From: an uncultured Sphingomonas sp.
GTDB lineage: Bacteria; Pseudomonadota; Alphaproteobacteria; Sphingomonadales; Sphingomonadaceae
Assembly: GCF_913777625.1 (NCBI RefSeq)
Contig: NZ_CAJYTI010000039.1
Location: 1 to 64,000 of the forward strand
DNA length: 64,000 nt
Direction: 5' to 3'
Shown: positions 33,975 to 42,968 of the stretch, piece after piece
How positions within the stretch are numbered: position 1 is the first letter of the stretch
Layout: the number at the start of each line of letters is the position of its first letter
Made by a program: the position numbers and the translations under genes
The notes under the pieces: generated by a model
The model's input: only the letters and a program-made list of their open reading frames with translations
Told to the model about the DNA's origin: nothing
The model's database searches: none

Positions 33975-34556
33975 ATGCGATATATTCTGCCTGCTGCCGC
34001 TATTGCGGCGGCAATCACCATGCCTGCGCAACAGGCCTTGGCACAAACCACGACCAACGTAAGTCTTCCCAACTACGATACCTGGGGCGGCGGCGGTTTT
34101 GCTGAGCTCGGCTCTGTCGCCCTTCACAAGGGCGAAGCGGTTCTAAACCTGTCGAGCATCGCGACGGTCGTGGACCAGGGCTGGGGCTATCAGGATCCCT
34201 CGAACGGCCTGCTGCTCGGGCTCGCCGTCGACAGCAACTATGTCTGGGCGGTGATCGCGGCCGGCAGCGACCACTCGGTGCAGACGATCCACTTCACCGC
34301 CGGCACGCAGGATCTCACCGCGTTGAACACGGCCCTTCAGGCAGTGGATTGGGCGAGCAATCCGAACGTGCGGATCGCGGCGATCGGCAATTCCTGGGGC
34401 TATCCGGGCTGGGAGCTGCACGTCTCCGACGCCTCCTTCTCCGTCACCACCGCGTCGGGCGTGCCTGAACCGGCGAGCTGGGGGATGCTGCTGGTCGGCT
34501 TCGGTCTGCTGGGCGCAACGATCCGCAGCCGCAAGACGAGCGTTCGCTACGCCTGA
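33975..34556 (+). CDS. PEPxxWA-CTERM sorting domain protein
   Basis: This 193-residue exported protein has a signal peptide (about 1-24, ends ALAQ) and a beta-rich body. The C-terminal exosortase signal comprises VPEPASWGMLLVGFGLLG followed by a basic tail (RSRKTS). The PEPxxW variant is characteristic of sphingomonads. The exosortase would cleave and anchor or release it at the surface. I start at ATG 33975, where a signal peptide begins; the open frame further upstream lacks one. A terminator follows. Confidence 0.87.
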   Translation: MRYILPAAAIAAAITMPAQQALAQTTTNVSLPNYDTWGGGGFAELGSVALHKGEAVLNLSSIATVVDQGWGYQDPSNGLLLGLAVDSNYVWAVIAAGSDHSVQTIHFTAGTQDLTALNTALQAVDWASNPNVRIAAIGNSWGYPGWELHVSDASFSVTTASGVPEPASWGMLLVGFGLLGATIRSRKTSVRYA

Positions 34557-34584
34557 GCGAACCGCCGAAGCATCTGTGCGCAAA

Positions 34585-34614
34585 AAGGGGCGTCCGCCAC
34601 GGCGGATGCCCCTT
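34585..34614. terminator. Bidirectional terminator between the PEP-CTERM gene and dapF
   Basis: AAGGGGC-tccgcc / ggcgga-GCCCCTT form a 14-bp stem with one internal mismatch region, followed by ccttgtt in the + direction and preceded by caaaa (tttttg on the minus strand). It serves both convergent genes. Confidence 0.8.
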
Positions 34615-34675
34615 CCTTGTTCCGGGGGACCGGCCGCAGCAGCAGCGCGGGCTGCGCTCGCAAGGGCGAGGTCGC

Positions 34676-35623
34676 CTAGCGCGCCAGTCCGGCGAGCAGC
34701 GCGCCCCAGGCAGCGCGCTCGTCGTCCCGTGCGCGCACCACCTGCGCCCCGGCCAGGGTGCCGGCGGCGAAATCCACAGTCACGATCCGCTCTTCCTCGA
34801 ACGTCGCATTGCCACTCAGCGTCACCCGCGTATCGGCGTCGGCCTGGCCGCGTACCATGCCGCCGCGGTTGAACACCTGCACCGTCTCCCCGAACCGGGT
34901 ACGGCCGGTAAGCGCCGCGCTCAGCACCGATGCCGCCATCGCGCTGCCGCAGCTGTCGGTCAGCCCCACGCCGCGCTCGAAGGTGCGCACGAACAGGCTC
35001 GACGGGCCGCGCACCTCGACGAAGGAGACGTTGGCGCGCGCCGGCAGCAGCGCCGGACGGCCCTCGCACCAGCGGCCCAGCGACACCAGCTCCTCCTCGT
35101 CCACCGTATCGACGAAGGTGACGAGATGCGGGTTCGGCATCGCCACCGCGGTGAAGGCGCGCGGGCTCGGCAGGCCGGCGATGGCGGCGTCGATCACCTG
35201 CGCGGGCGCGCCGACCAGGCCGACATCGGCAGCGCGCGTCGAGTTGGGGCCGACCAGGGTGCGGATCGTCGCCACGCCCGGCGCGATCTCCGGATCACGC
35301 GCGACATCGGCGGAACTCGTCTTCAGCTTCACCTGCGCGGCATCGATCCCCAGCAGGTCGAAGCCGAGCCGCGCGGTGCAGCGCAGCCCGTTGAGGCAGG
35401 TCTCGGCCTCCGACCCGTCCGAATTCCACATCCGCATGCCGAAGGCGTGGGTATCGTCGCCCGGCACCAGCGCCAGCAGACCGTCGCCGCCAACCGGCCC
35501 GGCGCGATCGGCGAGCAGGCGGGCGAGCGTCGCCCATTCCGGCTCGCCAAGCGCCAGCGCGCGGGCGTCGATCAGCGGGAAGTCGTTTCCCGAACCATGG
35601 CATTTGAGGAAGGATATGCGCAT
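34676..35623 (-). CDS. dapF: Diaminopimelate epimerase (DapF family)
   Basis: This PLP-independent two-cysteine epimerase converts LL- to meso-diaminopimelate for lysine and peptidoglycan. Both cysteines are present: Cys76 in SEAETCLNGLRC and Cys225 in TDSCGSAMAA. The substrate-binding E216-R217 (FERGVG) and the Asn residues in NPHLVTF and ANVSFVEV are also there. The first motif is C-L-N-G-L-R-C instead of the usual C-G-N-G-A-R-C, and the second lacks the usual T/S-G-A ending, so the specificity could differ. The length of 315 aa is slightly above the typical 270-290. Confidence 0.82.
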   Translation of the reverse strand: MRISFLKCHGSGNDFPLIDARALALGEPEWATLARLLADRAGPVGGDGLLALVPGDDTHAFGMRMWNSDGSEAETCLNGLRCTARLGFDLLGIDAAQVKLKTSSADVARDPEIAPGVATIRTLVGPNSTRAADVGLVGAPAQVIDAAIAGLPSPRAFTAVAMPNPHLVTFVDTVDEEELVSLGRWCEGRPALLPARANVSFVEVRGPSSLFVRTFERGVGLTDSCGSAMAASVLSAALTGRTRFGETVQVFNRGGMVRGQADADTRVTLSGNATFEEERIVTVDFAAGTLAGAQVVRARDDERAAWGALLAGLAR

Positions 35624-35656
35624 GGCCGCCCATCTAGGGAAGGCACGGCGCTTTGG

Positions 35657-36322
35657 CTATGCCGCACGCGGCACCCCGCCGCCCATCGCCGCCACCTGCG
35701 CGCGATCGCGCTCCAGGATCGTCGCAAAGCTCGGGCGGGCGTGGATCGCGTCGACATAGGCCGCGGTGCGGGGATAGCGCGCCGCGTCCACGCAGACGCC
35801 GATGCAGCCCAGCGTCGCCAGCGGGCTCGCCACCGCGATGTCGGCCAGGGTGAGCCGGTCCTCGACCAGGAAGCCGCTTTCGGGAATCGTCCGCTCGAGA
35901 TAGTCGAAGATCGGCGGCAACTGCTCGGTCTCGGCCTGATCGGCGGCGGCGTGGTCGCACGGCAGTTTCATCACCCGCGGCTTGACGAAGCGGTTCCCGA
36001 AAATCGCGCCGCCCGCCGCCATCATCAGCGTATCCGCCATCTCGTCGAACCAGATGGTGCGGGCGCGGGCCTGGGCCTCGACCGGGATAAGGTTCGGCTC
36101 GGGAAACTTCGCCTCGAGATAGGTGACGATCGCGGTCGAATCGGAAATCGTGAAGTCGCCGTCGCGAAAGCCCGGCATCTTGCCGAACGGGCTGGCGGCG
36201 CGAAATTCGGGATCCGGGCTACCCGGCCCCGCGAATTTCAGCTGCAGTTCCAGCCCCTTCTCCGCGCCGAACACCATGCATTTACGAACGTACGGCGACA
36301 AGGTTGAGCCATAGACGATCAT
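35657..36322 (-). CDS. Glutathione S-transferase family protein
   Basis: This 221-residue cytosolic GST starts at ATG 36322 with SD GAGAGGAG. The thioredoxin-like N-terminal domain (1-78) begins MIVYGSTLSPYVRKC, with a likely catalytic Ser/Cys in S-P-Y-V-R-K-C, and has the cis-Pro in GKMPGF and DSTAIVTYLE. The helical C-terminal domain has LVEDRLTLADIAVASPL. It is divergent from the DUF2339 gene. The substrate is unknown. Confidence 0.9.
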   Translation of the reverse strand: MIVYGSTLSPYVRKCMVFGAEKGLELQLKFAGPGSPDPEFRAASPFGKMPGFRDGDFTISDSTAIVTYLEAKFPEPNLIPVEAQARARTIWFDEMADTLMMAAGGAIFGNRFVKPRVMKLPCDHAAADQAETEQLPPIFDYLERTIPESGFLVEDRLTLADIAVASPLATLGCIGVCVDAARYPRTAAYVDAIHARPSFATILERDRAQVAAMGGGVPRAA

Positions 36323-36424
36323 CGACCACTCCTCTCCATGCAAGGTCCCTCGAATAGCCGATTTTGCGCCGGGCCGCGCGTCCTTTGCGCGACAGCGCGT
36401 GCCGAACGTGCAAGGCTGGGGACG

Positions 36425-38917
36425 ATGACCGGATATCTGTTCCTGCTGCTCGCCTGCTGCGCCGCCACTGCCTTCGCCGTACTCAAGCGCCGGATCGACC
36501 GGCTGGAGCGCGACATGGAGGCGATGGAAATCCGGATCGCTCGCCTGCAGGCACCGGAAGAAACGGCCCCCAGCCGCATGCGCGCGCCGGCCCGCGTGGC
36601 GGCGGCCACTCGGCCCGAACCGACTCCGGACGAACCGACAGCGATCGAGACACCGCCGCCTCCTGCGACGGAGCCCCCTGCGGTCCCCGCACCCGAGCCG
36701 CGCGCGCCGTTCGAACTGCCCCGCCTCAATTTCGAGACGCTGGTCGGCGGGCGGCTGCCGATCTGGATCGGCGGCGTGGCGCTGGTGCTCGCCGGCTTCT
36801 TCCTTGTCCGCTACTCGATCGAGCAGGGGCTGCTGGGCCCCGCCGCGCGGACCGGCATCGCCGCACTGTTCGGCCTCGCCCTGGTTGCGGCAAGCGAGGT
36901 CGTCCGCCGTCTCCCCGCCACCCGCGACGACGCGCGGTTGGGTCAGGCGCTGGCCGGTGCCGGGATCGCCAGCCTCTATGGCACGCTGTACATGGCGGCG
37001 GCGCTCTATCACCTGATCGCGCCGCTGCCCGCCTTCGCCGCAGTGGTGCTGGTGACGCTGGGCGCGCTCGCCCTGTCGCTCCGCCATGGACCGCCGACCG
37101 CGATCATGGCGCTGCTCGGCGGCTTCCTTGCGCCGCTGGTCGCGGGGTTCGCGGCGGCGGGGATCGGCCCGCTGCTCGTCTATCTCGGCCTGTTCGTCGC
37201 CGCGCTGTTCGGCCTGGCGGTGCATCGGCGCTGGGGCTGGCTCGCCTTCGCGGCGAGCTTCGCCGGCCTTGCCTGGGCGCAATTCCTGATCGCGGTGGTG
37301 GGCGGCCATGGCAACCTTGCCTCGATTGGCGGCTTCACCATGCTGCTGGCCGGCGGGGCGAGCGCCGTCCTGCCCGCCGCCGGCATCCGCAATCGCTGGC
37401 TGCGGCTGCTGCCGCTGCTGGCGGGCATGCTCCAGCTGGTGGCGATCGTGCCGGGACTGGACTTCGGGCCGCTCGCCTGGAGCTTCTACCTTGTCCTCGC
37501 TGCCGCGACGCTGATCCTCGCCTGGCGCGATCCGGTCTATCTGCCCGGCGCGTTTGCGAGCGTCGCGCTGCTGCTGGCACTCGAAGCGCTGGCACTCGCC
37601 TCGCCCCATCGCGGTGCGACACCGATCGCGGCCATCGTCGCGACGGCACTATTTGCCGGCACCGGCCAATGGCTCTGGGCGCGCGGCCGCAGCTGGGTGA
37701 CCTTGGCGCTGCTCGGCGCCGGCGGCCCGGTGCTGGTCGCGCATGCGTTCGCCGCCGATCTGCTGCCGGCGGCGCTCTGGGGCCTGCTCGAAGCGCTTGC
37801 CGCCGCGGCCTGCGCCCGCCTCGCCTGGCAGCTGCGGCGCGAGCCGGAGGATCCCGCGCTCACCGCCGCGACGCTCGCAACCGCCTTGCTCGCCGCCGTC
37901 GCACTCGCCCAGTTCGTGCCGCATGGCTGGCTGTCGGTGCCGCTGGCGATCGTGCTCGGGGGGCTCGCGCTCTGGGCCCGGCGGGTGCGCGCGCCGAGCC
38001 TGTTCGTGCTGCCCCTGCTCCCACTGCTCGCCGCGCTGGTCGCCGCCGGCCCGGCGCTGCTGGCATGGGTGGACACGATCGGTAGCGCGCTGTCCGGCGA
38101 CCATCTCCCCTACCGCCATCTGCCCGCCGTCGCTGATCTGCTGAGGACGCTCGCCTTGCCGATCGCCGCGGCGCTGGCCTTCCTGGTCGACCCGCGCGAC
38201 TTCGGCCGTGCCCGCCCCGCTGCGGCGGCGATCGCAGGCACCGCCGGTGTGCTGCTGCTCTACACCCTAGCCAAGCAGCCGCTGGCGATCGCGACGCCGG
38301 AGCGGTTCCTCGCCTGGGGCTTCCTCGAACGCGCGTTGCTGACCCAGGCGCTGCTTGCGGCCGGTTGGAGCCTGCTGCGCAGCGCGCGGCTGCCGCGCCT
38401 CGGCCAGGCGCTGCTGGTCCTCGGTCTCGCGAGGCTGCTCTGCTTCGACCTGTTGCTGCTCGATCCCGCGCTGGTTACCCAGGCTGCCGGTCCGGCGCTG
38501 GCGCTGCACCTGGCACTGGCCGCCTTCTGGTGCTGGACCCTGCCGCGCCTGCGGATTCCCGCCGCGCTGGGCAGCATCGCCGCAGCACTCGCGGGCGTAC
38601 GCTGGCTTGCGCACGGCACCCTGCTCACCGGGCCGATCGGCAGCTTCGAAAATGGCGGCTATTCGGCGGCACTGCTGGTGCTCGCCCTTGCCTGGCTGTG
38701 GCGCGGAATCGCCGCCGGCGCGCACGATCTTCGCATCGCAGGGCTGGGGCTGCTGACCATCACCACCTTCAAGGTGTTCCTGGTCGACGCCGCCGCATTG
38801 GACGGATTGCTGCGGATCCTCTCCTTCCTGGGACTGGGCGTGGCGCTGATCGCGATCGGCTGGGCGTATAGCCGCTTCCTTGCGCGCCCCGCCGCCGAGG
38901 CCCCGCCCGTCAGCTGA
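36425..38917 (+). CDS. DUF2339 polytopic membrane protein
   Basis: This 830-residue inner-membrane protein has an N-terminal membrane anchor with an amphipathic helix (RRIDRLERDMEAMEIRIARL in sense). A Pro-rich cytoplasmic linker (about 60-95) leads to the DUF2339 body, with about 25 hydrophobic segments starting at NFETLVGGRLPIWIGGVALVLAGFF. The family is of unknown function. It starts at ATG 36425. Its end overlaps the convergent DUF6456 gene by 8 bp. Confidence 0.88.
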   Translation: MTGYLFLLLACCAATAFAVLKRRIDRLERDMEAMEIRIARLQAPEETAPSRMRAPARVAAATRPEPTPDEPTAIETPPPPATEPPAVPAPEPRAPFELPRLNFETLVGGRLPIWIGGVALVLAGFFLVRYSIEQGLLGPAARTGIAALFGLALVAASEVVRRLPATRDDARLGQALAGAGIASLYGTLYMAAALYHLIAPLPAFAAVVLVTLGALALSLRHGPPTAIMALLGGFLAPLVAGFAAAGIGPLLVYLGLFVAALFGLAVHRRWGWLAFAASFAGLAWAQFLIAVVGGHGNLASIGGFTMLLAGGASAVLPAAGIRNRWLRLLPLLAGMLQLVAIVPGLDFGPLAWSFYLVLAAATLILAWRDPVYLPGAFASVALLLALEALALASPHRGATPIAAIVATALFAGTGQWLWARGRSWVTLALLGAGGPVLVAHAFAADLLPAALWGLLEALAAAACARLAWQLRREPEDPALTAATLATALLAAVALAQFVPHGWLSVPLAIVLGGLALWARRVRAPSLFVLPLLPLLAALVAAGPALLAWVDTIGSALSGDHLPYRHLPAVADLLRTLALPIAAALAFLVDPRDFGRARPAAAAIAGTAGVLLLYTLAKQPLAIATPERFLAWGFLERALLTQALLAAGWSLLRSARLPRLGQALLVLGLARLLCFDLLLLDPALVTQAAGPALALHLALAAFWCWTLPRLRIPAALGSIAAALAGVRWLAHGTLLTGPIGSFENGGYSAALLVLALAWLWRGIAAGAHDLRIAGLGLLTITTFKVFLVDAAALDGLLRILSFLGLGVALIAIGWAYSRFLARPAAEAPPVS

Positions 38918-39353
38918 GTCGATAGTGATCCGCCACCCGGTCCAGCGCGAGGCACAGCACCAGCTTGCCCGCGCGCGCCGGCCAGCCCAGGCCCTTCTCG
39001 GCGGCGCTCAGGCCCTCGCCCGCGCATACCACCCGCCACAGAATGTCGGAGAGCCCGCTGCCCACCGCGGCGATCGCGGCATCGAAGCGGCGCTTGGCAG
39101 CGATCTGCGCCATCGTCGGATCCATCGGCTCGGGCGCCGCCCGCCGCCCGCCCTCGCGCGGCGCAGGGTCCCAGCGCATCGTTACGCGCGGGCCCAGGGA
39201 CGCCATCTCGAAATCGCCGCGCAGCCGCTCGCCCGCCTCATATTGCCGCGCATCGACATGCCCGCGCGACCGTAGCCAGTCGAGCGGCGACTCGGCCAGG
39301 TTCACCGTCACACCGCGGCCCTTGCCCGTCGGCCGCTCTGCCAGCTCGCGCAT
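38910..39353 (-). CDS. DUF6456 domain protein
   Basis: This 147-residue protein starts at ATG 39353, after SD AAGGAG. DUF6456 spans most of it (ESPLDWLRSRGHVDARQYEAGERLR in sense, and the end WPARAGKLVLCLALDRVADHY). Such domains are found in alphaproteobacterial regulators and resemble a replication-initiator-like fold; the function is not established. It is divergent from the XRE regulator at 39443 with an 89-bp shared promoter region. Confidence 0.85.
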   Translation of the reverse strand: MRELAERPTGKGRGVTVNLAESPLDWLRSRGHVDARQYEAGERLRGDFEMASLGPRVTMRWDPAPREGGRRAAPEPMDPTMAQIAAKRRFDAAIAAVGSGLSDILWRVVCAGEGLSAAEKGLGWPARAGKLVLCLALDRVADHYRLS

Positions 39354-39442
39354 CGTTGATCTCCTTTTGTTCCTGCACGAATCCCTTGCCACGCGGGCCC
39401 ATCTGTAGGAAAGAAGAAAACCGATTTGGTTAGGAGCAGGCC

Positions 39443-40006
39443 ATGATCACTGCCATTCGCGAAGTCCGCCGCGCCAAAGGCCTCACCCTCGACGATGTCG
39501 CCCGGCGCTGCGTGCCGCCGACCACGGCGCAGACCATCGGCCGCCTCGAAACCGGCACCCGCACCGTCTCGGTCGCCTGGCTCAACCGGATCGCGGCCGC
39601 GCTGGAGGTCGATGCCGCCGATCTCGTCCAGCTGCCCGATCGCCCGGACATTCCCGTCGCCGCGCTGCTCGAGGCCGACGGCGCGCACGCCCCCCGCCGC
39701 CCGGCGACGCTGGTCGCGCCACGCCCCGAAGCGGGCACCGTCGCCATCGCGGTGGAGGCGAGCATCGGCGAGTACCGCGCCGGCGACGCGATCTGGTGCG
39801 AGCGCCTCGCCCCGGCCGAGTTCGGCCGCGCGCTCAACCGCGACGTGCTGGTGCCACGCCCGGCCGGTCGCTTCCTGTTCGGCCGGCTGATCGGCCGCGA
39901 AGGCGATCGGCTGCAGCTGCTGCCCCCGGGTGCCGGCGGACGCCAGCAGGTCGTCACCGACCCCGCCTGGATCGCCGTCGCCGTCCGGCTGGTGCGCGCG
40001 CTATAG
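39443..40006 (+). CDS. XRE-family transcriptional regulator
   Basis: This 187-residue protein has an N-terminal helix-turn-helix (about 3-55, IREVRRAKGLTLDDVARRC and LETGTRTVSVAWLNRIAAAL). The C-terminal half is beta-rich (about 80-187) and may be a peptidase S24-like or ligand-binding fold, without a clear active site. An SD (AGGAG) lies seven bases before the ATG. The divergent DUF6456 gene may be its target. Confidence 0.85.
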   Translation: MITAIREVRRAKGLTLDDVARRCVPPTTAQTIGRLETGTRTVSVAWLNRIAAALEVDAADLVQLPDRPDIPVAALLEADGAHAPRRPATLVAPRPEAGTVAIAVEASIGEYRAGDAIWCERLAPAEFGRALNRDVLVPRPAGRFLFGRLIGREGDRLQLLPPGAGGRQQVVTDPAWIAVAVRLVRAL

Positions 40007-40075
40007 GCATTGTTACGCCCTTGCCCGCGGCCCGTGTTGCGCGCAAAATGCTGCGCAACAGGAGGGAACAAGACC

Positions 40076-40441
40076 ATGAAGAAACTGGCTCTCATCGCGA
40101 CCGCCGCCATCCTCGGTGTCGCCGCCCCGGCGTTCGCCGACGACTGGGATTTCATGCTGGTGAACAACACCGGCAAGGTGATCGAGAAGATCGAGGTCGC
40201 ACCCGCGGGCACCACCAACTGGGCGGAAAACAAGGTCGACCCGGAACTCAAGAAGGATCCCAAGATCAAGGTCGGCGGCAAGACCACCGTCCACTTCGAC
40301 AAGGGCGTCCAGTGCAAATATGACGTGCGGGCGACCTTCGAGGACAAGAGCACGAGCGTCTGGTCGGGTTACAATGCCTGTGACAACAGCTATCTGACGA
40401 TCAGCTTCACCGGCGACAAGCCGACTTTCAAGGCGAATTGA
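40076..40441 (+). CDS. Exported protein of unknown function
   Basis: This 121-residue protein from ATG 40076 (SD AGGAGGG) has a signal peptide (1-21, ends AFA-DD). A compact domain follows with DFMLVNNTGKVIEKIEVAP, two Cys (QCKYDVRATF and YNACDNSYL) that may form a disulphide, and a C-terminal beta strand. Similar small secreted proteins occur in sphingomonads, but no function is known to me. Confidence 0.8.
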   Translation: MKKLALIATAAILGVAAPAFADDWDFMLVNNTGKVIEKIEVAPAGTTNWAENKVDPELKKDPKIKVGGKTTVHFDKGVQCKYDVRATFEDKSTSVWSGYNACDNSYLTISFTGDKPTFKAN

Positions 40442-40541
40442 CGGGGCGTGCCGGGCCGCCCGCTGCGGCTACCCGGCCCAAGCCGGCCCGAACCGGCTGA
40501 AAGCAAATCTTTGTTCTCCTAGTACGCTACTGGGATATTTT

Positions 40542-40563
40542 GGCAGCTCGACAAGGAGCTGCC
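40542..40563 (+). promoter_or_regulatory. SD-sequestering hairpin upstream of the SDF symporter
   Basis: GGCAGCTC (40542-40549) pairs perfectly with GAGCTGCC (40556-40563) over a six-base loop. The SD AAGGAG (40553-40558) lies in the loop and 3' arm, 10 bases before the ATG at 40569. Folding would hide the SD, so translation may be controlled. Confidence 0.5.
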
Positions 40564-40568
40564 CGCGC

Positions 40569-41867
40569 ATGGCCACCGCCGCCACCCCCCGTTTCCGTTT
40601 TCCCTTCACCTGGCAGGTGCTGCTCGGCATGGCCGCCGGTCTCGCGCTCGGCTTCATCGTCCGTGCGACCGGACAGGCAGCGCTGGGCGAGACGCTGCAC
40701 ACCCTAGGCCAGATCTTCGTCCAGCTGCTCAAGGCGCTGGTGCCGCCTCTGGTGTTCACCGCCATCGTCGCCTCGATCGCCGCGCTGCGCGATCTGGACA
40801 ACGCCGCCAAGCTCGTTGCCCGCACGCTGTTCTGGTTCGCCGCGACCGCGCTGATCGCGGTGCTGATCGGCATCGCGCTCGGCCTTCTGCTCCAGCCCGG
40901 CCTGCACGCCGGCATCGCCGCCAGCGCGGCCAGGGCGCCGTCGAGCACCGGCTCCTGGCTCGATTTCCTGAAGGGCGTGGTGCCCGCCAACTTCCTCGGG
41001 CTCACGGCGTCCACCAGCCTCAAGGACGGCGTCGCCACCACCGGGCTGTCGTTCAACGTTCTCCAGATCATCGTCGCGGCGATCGCGATCGGTGCGGCGG
41101 CGGTGCGCGTGGGCGAGGCGGGCAGCGCCTTCCTCCAGTTCAACGCCTCGGCGCTGGTGATCTTCCGCCGGCTGCTCCGCTGGGTGATCGCACTGACGCC
41201 GATCGGCACCGCCGCGCTGATCGGCGATGCAGTGGTCCGCTATGGCTGGGATGCGCTCTCGGCGCTCGGCGCCTATGCCGTCGCCATCTATATCGGACTC
41301 GGGCTGGTGCTGCTGGTCGTCTACCCCGCCCTGCTCGTCGCCAACGGCCTCAACCCCTTGCGCTTCTTCGCCACCGCCTGGCCGGCGATCCAGCTCGGCT
41401 TCGTCTCGCGCTCCTCGGTCGGCACGCTGCCGGTGACCGAGGAGGTGGTCGAGCGGCTCGGCGTCCCGGCCGCCTACGCCGCCTTCGCGGTGCCGCTGGG
41501 GGCGACCACCAAGATGGACGGCTGCGCGGCGATCTACCCCGCCATCTCGGCGATCTTCGTCGCCCAGTTCTTCGGCGTGCCGCTGCACCTGGCGGACTAT
41601 GGCCTGATCGCCTTCGTCGCGGTGGTCGGCTCGGCCGCGACCGCCGGCCTCACCGGCGCGACGGTGATGCTCACCCTCACCTTGTCGACCCTCGGCCTGC
41701 CGCTCGAAGGTGCCGGGCTGCTGCTCGCGATCGACCCGATCCTCGACATGGGCCGTACCGCGGTGAACGTCGCCGGCCAGGCACTGGTGCCGACCATCGT
41801 CGCGCGCCAGAGCGGCCTGCTCGCCCCGGATGCGCTCGGCACGCCGGCCCGTGCTGCCACGGCCTGA
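40569..41867 (+). CDS. Dicarboxylate/amino acid:cation symporter (SDF family)
   Basis: This 432-residue inner-membrane transporter of the GltP/DctA family imports a dicarboxylate or acidic amino acid with Na+ or H+. About eight membrane segments and two re-entrant loops are visible. The serine-rich hairpin is represented by SRSSVGTLPVT and the transport motif by GATTKMDGCAA (usually N-M-D-G-T). The second half has DPILDMGRTAVNVAGQ, the family D-x-x-x-D/R-T-x-x-N element. The substrate cannot be fixed. cysE follows 4 bp later. A paralogue is at 57241-58482. Confidence 0.92.
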   Translation: MATAATPRFRFPFTWQVLLGMAAGLALGFIVRATGQAALGETLHTLGQIFVQLLKALVPPLVFTAIVASIAALRDLDNAAKLVARTLFWFAATALIAVLIGIALGLLLQPGLHAGIAASAARAPSSTGSWLDFLKGVVPANFLGLTASTSLKDGVATTGLSFNVLQIIVAAIAIGAAAVRVGEAGSAFLQFNASALVIFRRLLRWVIALTPIGTAALIGDAVVRYGWDALSALGAYAVAIYIGLGLVLLVVYPALLVANGLNPLRFFATAWPAIQLGFVSRSSVGTLPVTEEVVERLGVPAAYAAFAVPLGATTKMDGCAAIYPAISAIFVAQFFGVPLHLADYGLIAFVAVVGSAATAGLTGATVMLTLTLSTLGLPLEGAGLLLAIDPILDMGRTAVNVAGQALVPTIVARQSGLLAPDALGTPARAATA

Positions 41868-41871
41868 CGCG

Positions 41872-42822
41872 ATGGTATCCGGTCACCCCTTCGCCGGCGA
41901 GATTGCGGATGCGGTCTCGGCGCTCAACACGGTCCGCTCCGCCTGGCGCGAACGCCGCGCCGAACATCGCGGCCTGTCGCGCTTCCCCGCGCCGACCGAT
42001 CTTGCCCGCTTTGTCGAGCATGTCGCCGCCGCCCTGTTCCCCACCCGCCTCGGCGGCTTTCGCGGCGGCATCGCCCGCGAGGATGATTTCGTCGCCGAAC
42101 AGCTGGGCCAGGCCCTCGCCATCCTGCGCGAACAGCTTGCCGCCGAGTTCGACTATTGGCAGCTCCACAGCGCCACCCCGTTCGAAAGCGACCAGCCCGA
42201 CCTGCTTGTCCGACTGTTCGCCGCCGCGCTGCCGGAGATCCGCACGCTGCTCGACGAGGATGTCGATGCCGCGTTCGTCGGCGACCCCGCCGCGCGCAGC
42301 GTCGACGAGATCCTGATCAGCTACCCCGGCGCACTGGCGATCCTTCATTACCGCATCGCCCACCAGCTGCACGAGCTGGGCGCGGTGATCGTCGCGCGCA
42401 TCCTCTCCGAGCTCGCCAATGCCCGCACCGGCATCGACATCCACCCGGCCGCGACGATCGGCCCGAGCTTCTTCATCGACCATGGCACCGGCGTGGTGAT
42501 CGGCGAGACCACGATCATCGGCCGCAACGTGCGGCTCTATCAGCACGTCACCCTCGGCGCGCGCAGCCCGCTGGGGCTGGCACCGGCCGGCCCGCGCAGC
42601 CGCTATGCCCGCCATCCGATCATCGAGGACGATGTGATCATCTATGCAGGCGCCACGATCCTCGGCCGGGTGACGATCGGCCGCGGCAGCACGATCGGCG
42701 GCAATGTCTGGCTGCTCGACGACGTGCCGCCGCACAGCATGCTGGTACAGCCGGCCGCCGTGCCGCTGTACGGCGATGCCCAGAACAACATGACGGCGCG
42801 CCTCGCCGTACATCGCGATTGA
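41872..42822 (+). CDS. cysE: Serine O-acetyltransferase (EpsC/CysE-like)
   Basis: This 316-residue enzyme makes O-acetylserine for cysteine synthesis. The N-terminal helical half (about 1-190) is the long type found in EpsC proteins. The left-handed beta-helix has hexapeptide repeats (about 195-300), with IDHGTGVVIGETTIIG and the catalytic His in the IHPAATIG/DHG region. It starts at ATG 41872, 4 bp after the symporter stop, so the two form an operon. Confidence 0.88.
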   Translation: MVSGHPFAGEIADAVSALNTVRSAWRERRAEHRGLSRFPAPTDLARFVEHVAAALFPTRLGGFRGGIAREDDFVAEQLGQALAILREQLAAEFDYWQLHSATPFESDQPDLLVRLFAAALPEIRTLLDEDVDAAFVGDPAARSVDEILISYPGALAILHYRIAHQLHELGAVIVARILSELANARTGIDIHPAATIGPSFFIDHGTGVVIGETTIIGRNVRLYQHVTLGARSPLGLAPAGPRSRYARHPIIEDDVIIYAGATILGRVTIGRGSTIGGNVWLLDDVPPHSMLVQPAAVPLYGDAQNNMTARLAVHRD

Positions 42823-42831
42823 GAAGGGAAA

Positions 42832-42907
42832 TGGTGGGCGGTGACGGGCTCGAACCGCCGACCCTCTCGGTGTAAACGAGATGCTCTACCAACTGAGCTA
42901 ACCGCCC
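42832..42907 (-). tRNA. tRNA-Val(UAC)
   Basis: The minus strand gives GGGCGGT at the 5' end, a D-arm (AGCTCAGTTGGTAGAGC) and the anticodon stem TCTCG/CGAGA with loop TTTACAC, anticodon UAC. The T-loop is GTTCGAGCC, and the acceptor stem ends ACCGCCC with an encoded ACCA. It is 76 nt with CCA. Confidence 0.97.
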
Positions 42908-42968
42908 GCGCGCCCGGTGGGCGACTGCGTGGAAGGCCGATGCCAAAGCTTTGCGCGAAGGGCAAGCC

